Shown here one piece after another: positions 12,313 through 14,279 of a stretch of DNA of 14,279 nt. The position numbers and the translations under genes are program-made. This DNA comes from an uncultured Chloroflexota bacterium (lineage in GTDB: Bacteria > Chloroflexota > Anaerolineae > B4-G1 > DUEL01): assembly GCA_937138275.1 (NCBI GenBank), contig CAKZOY010000447.1, positions 1-14,279 of the forward strand, given 5' to 3'. The first letter of the stretch is position 1, and the number at the start of each line of letters is the position of its first letter. Under the pieces are notes generated by a model that ran no database searches, was not told where the DNA came from, and was given only the letters and a program-made list of their open reading frames with translations.

Positions 12313-13692
12313 TCACGGTCTCATACTTTCCACCACCCGCCGCAGGAGCGCGTCCTCCTCCTCCGGCAGGACGGTGCGGGGGTCCAGCACCAGGCGGTCT
12401 TCCTCAATGCGGGCCACCACCGGCGGATCGCCCCGGCGCAGGGCCGCCGCGGTTCGGTCGGGGTCGGGGACGGGAAGGGCCAGCAGGCGCGTCGGCAGGG
12501 TCTCGCCGGGAAGGCTACCGCCGCCCACGGTGGATCGCCCTTCCACCACTTCGGCCCGGATGCCCGCCCGCCGCAGCGCGCGCTGCCAGCGCCGGGCCCG
12601 TCGCTCCAGTTCTTCCACCGGCGCGGCAATCATCCGCCAGACCGGGATGTGAGTGGTGGCCTCGTCCCGCAGGTAGTGCATCAGAGTGGCCTGGAGGCCC
12701 GCCAGGCAAAGTTTGTCGGCCCGCAGCGCGCGGGCCAGAGGATGCCGCTTCATTGGTTCCACCCATTCCGCCTTTCCCACGATGATCCCCGCCTGCGGCC
12801 CCCCCAGCAGTTTATCCCCACTGAAGCAAACCACTGCTGCGCCCGCGGCAACGCTTTCCTGTACTGTCGGCTCGTGGGCCAGACCGAATGCGGCGGTATC
12901 CAGCAGTGCCCCGCTGCCCAGGTCGGCCATCACCGGAATGTAGTAGGACTCCCCCAATTCCACCAGTTCCGGCAGTTCCACCGTCGCCGTGAAGCCGACG
13001 ATCCGGAAATTGGAAGTGTGGGCATACAGGATGAGAGCGATGTCTGGCTCTTCGGCCAGCGCCTGCTCGTAATCCTGCAGGTGGGTGCGGTTGGTTGTGC
13101 CCACCTCCACCAGTCGCGCGCCGGATTGGGCCATGACTTCGGGGATGCGAAAGCCGCCGCCGATCTCTATCAGTTGCCCCCGGGAGATGAGCACGCCCCA
13201 CCCGCGGGCCATCACGGTGAGGGCCAGCAGCACGGCCCCGGCGTTGTTGTTGACCACCAGCGCCGCTTCGGCGCCGGTCAGTTCCCGCAAAAGTTGCTCT
13301 GCGTGGACGGTACGGTGCCCCCTTCGGCCAGCGGGGAGATCATACTCCAGGTTGGAATACCCGCGAGCGACGGCGTCCATCGCAGCACGCGCTGCGGCGG
13401 AGAGGGGCGCGCGCCCCAGGTTGGTATGGATGATGACACCGGTGGCGTTGATGACCGGTCGGAGCGTGGGGGCCAGATGGTCCTGGAGGTGCTGCGCGAT
13501 GCGGACGACCAGTGCCTCAGGAGACGGAATCGGGTTCCCCGCGCGCGCTTCCTCCCGCACCCGGTCCAGCGTCTGGCGGATCGCGGCGACGGTCAGCCGG
13601 TGACCGTAGAGAGGGAGCAGAGTCTGGATGGTTGGATCGCCCAGCAGCCGGTCCACACTGGGTAGTTGACGGAGAGAAACCGTTTCAGCCAT
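12313..13692 (-). CDS. selA: Selenocysteine synthase SelA (L-seryl-tRNA(Sec) selenium transferase)
   Basis: SelA is a PLP enzyme that turns seryl-tRNA(Sec) into selenocysteyl-tRNA(Sec) with selenophosphate, for insertion at UGA by SelB. The 459-residue protein aligns with E. coli SelA along its length: QLPSVDRLL, RPVINATGVIIHTNLGRAPL (78-97), VNNNAGAVLLAL (147-158), EIGGGFRIPEV (176-186), VGTTNRTH (197-204), DLGSGAL (257-263) and the PLP lysine in CFSGDKLLGGPQAG (Lys294). I chose ATG 13692 (MAETVSLRQLPSVDRLL). The frame stays open upstream to 14148, but there it crosses palindromic repeats and the promoter. A GTG at 13704 is an alternative. selB, selD and tRNA(Sec) are not in the window, nor is a TGA-containing selenoprotein that I could see. 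Confidence 0.97.
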   Translation of the reverse strand: MAETVSLRQLPSVDRLLGDPTIQTLLPLYGHRLTVAAIRQTLDRVREEARAGNPIPSPEALVVRIAQHLQDHLAPTLRPVINATGVIIHTNLGRAPLSAAARAAMDAVARGYSNLEYDLPAGRRGHRTVHAEQLLRELTGAEAALVVNNNAGAVLLALTVMARGWGVLISRGQLIEIGGGFRIPEVMAQSGARLVEVGTTNRTHLQDYEQALAEEPDIALILYAHTSNFRIVGFTATVELPELVELGESYYIPVMADLGSGALLDTAAFGLAHEPTVQESVAAGAAVVCFSGDKLLGGPQAGIIVGKAEWVEPMKRHPLARALRADKLCLAGLQATLMHYLRDEATTHIPVWRMIAAPVEELERRARRWQRALRRAGIRAEVVEGRSTVGGGSLPGETLPTRLLALPVPDPDRTAAALRRGDPPVVARIEEDRLVLDPRTVLPEEEDALLRRVVESMRP

Positions 13693-13765
13693 CGCTCGTT
13701 TCACTTCAACGGGATATGGATGCTCCGCCCAACTTGCTCCTGGGGGAGACAACTGCCTGTGCTGT

Positions 13766-13794
13766 AGTATACATGCTTTTGGACGAAATGTCCA
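13766..13794 (-). promoter_or_regulatory. Promoter of selA and probably the downstream cassette
   Basis: On the minus strand TGGACA (13789-13794), a 17-base spacer and TATACT (13766-13771) form a good sigma-70-type promoter, giving a leader of roughly 65 bases before selA. No terminator is seen between selA and the 66-residue gene, so transcripts may run across the HEPN/ParA/NTPase genes and beyond. Confidence 0.65.
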
Positions 13795-13795
13795 A
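13779..13795. promoter_or_regulatory. Inverted repeat over the selA -35, possible operator
   Basis: TTGGACGAAATGTCCAA is a perfect inverted repeat of 6-bp arms with a 5-base centre. It contains the -35 hexamer, where a bound dimeric regulator would block RNA polymerase. The binding protein is unknown; it does not match the E. coli CRP site TGTGA-N6-TCACA. Confidence 0.5.
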
Positions 13796-13846
13796 CGCCT
13801 GTGCTCGGGCTTGCGTAGCCGCGCAAAAGGATAGGCGGGGGGGCGG

Positions 13847-13861
13847 GCGGCGGCTTTGCCG
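13847..13861. repeat. GC-rich hairpin GGCGGC-TTT-GCCGCC
   Basis: A perfect 6-bp stem with a 3-base loop lies in a G-rich run upstream of the selA promoter. There is no T-tail in either direction. It is one of several hairpins in 13826-14110. Confidence 0.4.
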
Positions 13862-13905
13862 CCCCACAAACCCCACACCCCCATATGTGTCAATTTAAGA
13901 TTCCA

Positions 13906-13961
13906 GCGACTGGAAGTCGCCCCTGGAGGGCCTTCGGCCGACGGTCGGCCTTCGCCGACCG
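13906..13961. repeat. Cluster of palindromes upstream of selA
   Basis: GCGACT-GGA-AGTCGC (13906-13920) is a 6-bp hairpin. CGGTCGGC-CTTC-GCCGACCG (13942-13961) is a perfect 8-bp hairpin followed by TTTT on the plus strand, so it has the form of a plus-strand intrinsic terminator, although no plus-strand gene precedes it. The first hairpin overlaps a 28-bp direct repeat. Confidence 0.6.
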
Positions 13962-14110
13962 TTTTCCTGTAGGGATGCCCCTTGTGGGCATCCTCTGTGG
14001 GAATGCCCCTCGTGGGCATCCTCCGTAGGGATGCCCCTCGTGGGCATCCCGAAGCCGCAGGTTTCAACCTGACGGCGAAAAGGGAAGTCGCCCCTGGAGG
14101 GCCTTCGGCC
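13912..14110 (+). repeat. Perfect 28-bp direct repeat (13912-13939 and 14083-14110)
   Basis: The two copies begin GGAAGTCGCCCCTGGAG and end CTTCGGCC, are identical over 28 bases, and lie 171 bp apart. They bracket the triple palindromic repeat. Each contains GGCC ends that can pair internally. They may mark the edges of a composite mobile repeat or a duplication. Confidence 0.85.
13969..14052. repeat. Three tandem 28-bp palindromic units
   Basis: Units start at 13969, 13997 and 14025, an exact 28-base period with few differences. Each contains GGATGCCC (GAATGCCC in unit 2) and GGGCATCC with a 5-base loop, so each can fold as a hairpin of up to 8 bp. There is no spacer between units, so this is not a CRISPR array. 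A further CAGGTT-TC-AACCTG hairpin follows at about 14058-14071. Confidence 0.85.
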
Positions 14111-14111
14111 T

Positions 14112-14171
14112 GTTGATTCTCATAAAGTCGTATCACCCGGTCTTTCACAAACTCTCACAAAGTCGTATCCC
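14112..14171 (-). repeat. Dispersed repeat pair, right copy
   Basis: On the minus strand two units with the core ACGACTTT(A/G)TGAGA lie 35 bp apart (14118-14131 and 14153-14166). The unit 14112-14137 is a 24-of-26 match, in inverted orientation, to 139-164 at the left end. Translation of the unit gives VIRLYENQ here and VIRLYEIQ on the left, which explains the spurious frames that begin there. Confidence 0.7.
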
Positions 14172-14188
14172 ATCCCTTGCCCTGGTGG

Positions 14189-14216
14189 GAGTCCGAGGGT
14201 TTGTTCCGAGGGTTTC
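14189..14216 (+). repeat. Short direct repeat TCCGAGGGTTT
   Basis: Two adjacent copies of TCCGAGGGTTT followed by G or C and T-rich sequence lie about 14 bases apart. They sit between the dispersed repeat pair and the C-rich tract. Nothing else is recognised here. Confidence 0.5.
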
Positions 14217-14240
14217 TTTGTTGCCAGGGATTCCCTTTAT

Positions 14241-14277
14241 CCCCCTCACCCCCCTTGCCCCCCTCTCCCCCTTGCCC
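14241..14277 (-). other. G-quadruplex-capable tract at the right end
   Basis: The plus strand shows C-runs of 5, 6, 6 and 5 bases separated by TCA, TTG and TCT, then a further CCC; the minus strand is therefore a strong G4 motif. It lies about 74 bp from the dispersed repeat pair, mirroring the arrangement at the left end. The tract may continue past the window edge. Confidence 0.6.
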
Positions 14278-14279
14278 TG

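Noticed and set aside
13942..13965. Intrinsic terminator of a plus-strand gene
   Set aside because: The hairpin plus TTTT fits by form, but no plus-strand gene precedes it; it is listed only as a palindrome.
13969..14052. CRISPR array
   Set aside because: The 28-bp units are contiguous with no unique spacers, and no cas gene is present.
13693..14148. Open frame extending SelA by about 150 residues at its N-terminus
   Set aside because: It translates the palindromic repeats and the selA promoter, and SelA homologues start at MAETVSLRQL-like sequence.
108..14171. Whole window as a transposon bounded by terminal inverted repeats
   Set aside because: No transposase or integrase gene is present, housekeeping genes fill the interval, and the repeats are internal pairs without target-site duplications.

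Overview
The window is a high-GC bacterial chromosome segment in which every supported gene lies on the minus strand, so transcription runs from right to left. Gene content and style suggest Chloroflexota (Anaerolineae or Thermoflexia-like). The hints are the GT-C membrane glycosyltransferase with a C-terminal beta-sandwich, the WecA-like protein with a serine in place of the usual GDxGS aspartate, and Crp-like proteins beside small proteins I do not recognise. This placement is inference; the window contains no rRNA or other taxonomic marker.

In transcription order, the right end (13693-14279) is a gene-free mosaic: C-rich/G-rich tracts, a dispersed repeat pair, three tandem 28-bp palindromic units and other hairpins. 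It ends in a good promoter whose -35 hexamer lies in a perfect 6-5-6 inverted repeat. This promoter leads into selA (selenocysteine synthase). Thirteen bases after selA comes a tightly packed cassette: a HEPN-like protein, a ParA/MinD-like ATPase with an N-terminal extension, and a large P-loop NTPase (12299 to 9130). Its base composition is lower in G+C than selA and its genes are joined by a 4-base overlap and a 9-bp gap. A gamma-type carbonic anhydrase, a stand-alone cyclic-nucleotide-binding protein and a 66-residue protein follow, all closely spaced. The HEPN/ParA/NTPase trio is the best candidate for an undescribed system. Its architecture resembles known conflict or signalling modules, but I recognise no named system and function is not shown.

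Next comes an envelope block (7867 to 3543): a GT-C-type membrane glycosyltransferase split by an apparent one-base frameshift, a SAM methyltransferase carrying a C-terminal zinc ribbon, a 138-residue conserved-looking unknown that starts at GTG, and a WecA/TagO-like glycosyl-1-phosphate transferase. Its neighbours point to lipid-linked glycan or surface polysaccharide synthesis.

After a pair of ~75-bp repeats, a Crp/Fnr-family regulator overlaps yggS (PLP homeostasis) by four bases. The yggS-ffh gap is almost wholly short tandem repeats (octamers, heptamers, then octamers again), the last of which supplies the -35 of the ffh promoter. ffh (signal recognition particle GTPase) ends the gene run. 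Just after its stop is a 20-copy heptamer array, and the left edge carries a G-tract and a repeat pair that mirror those at the right edge in inverted orientation.
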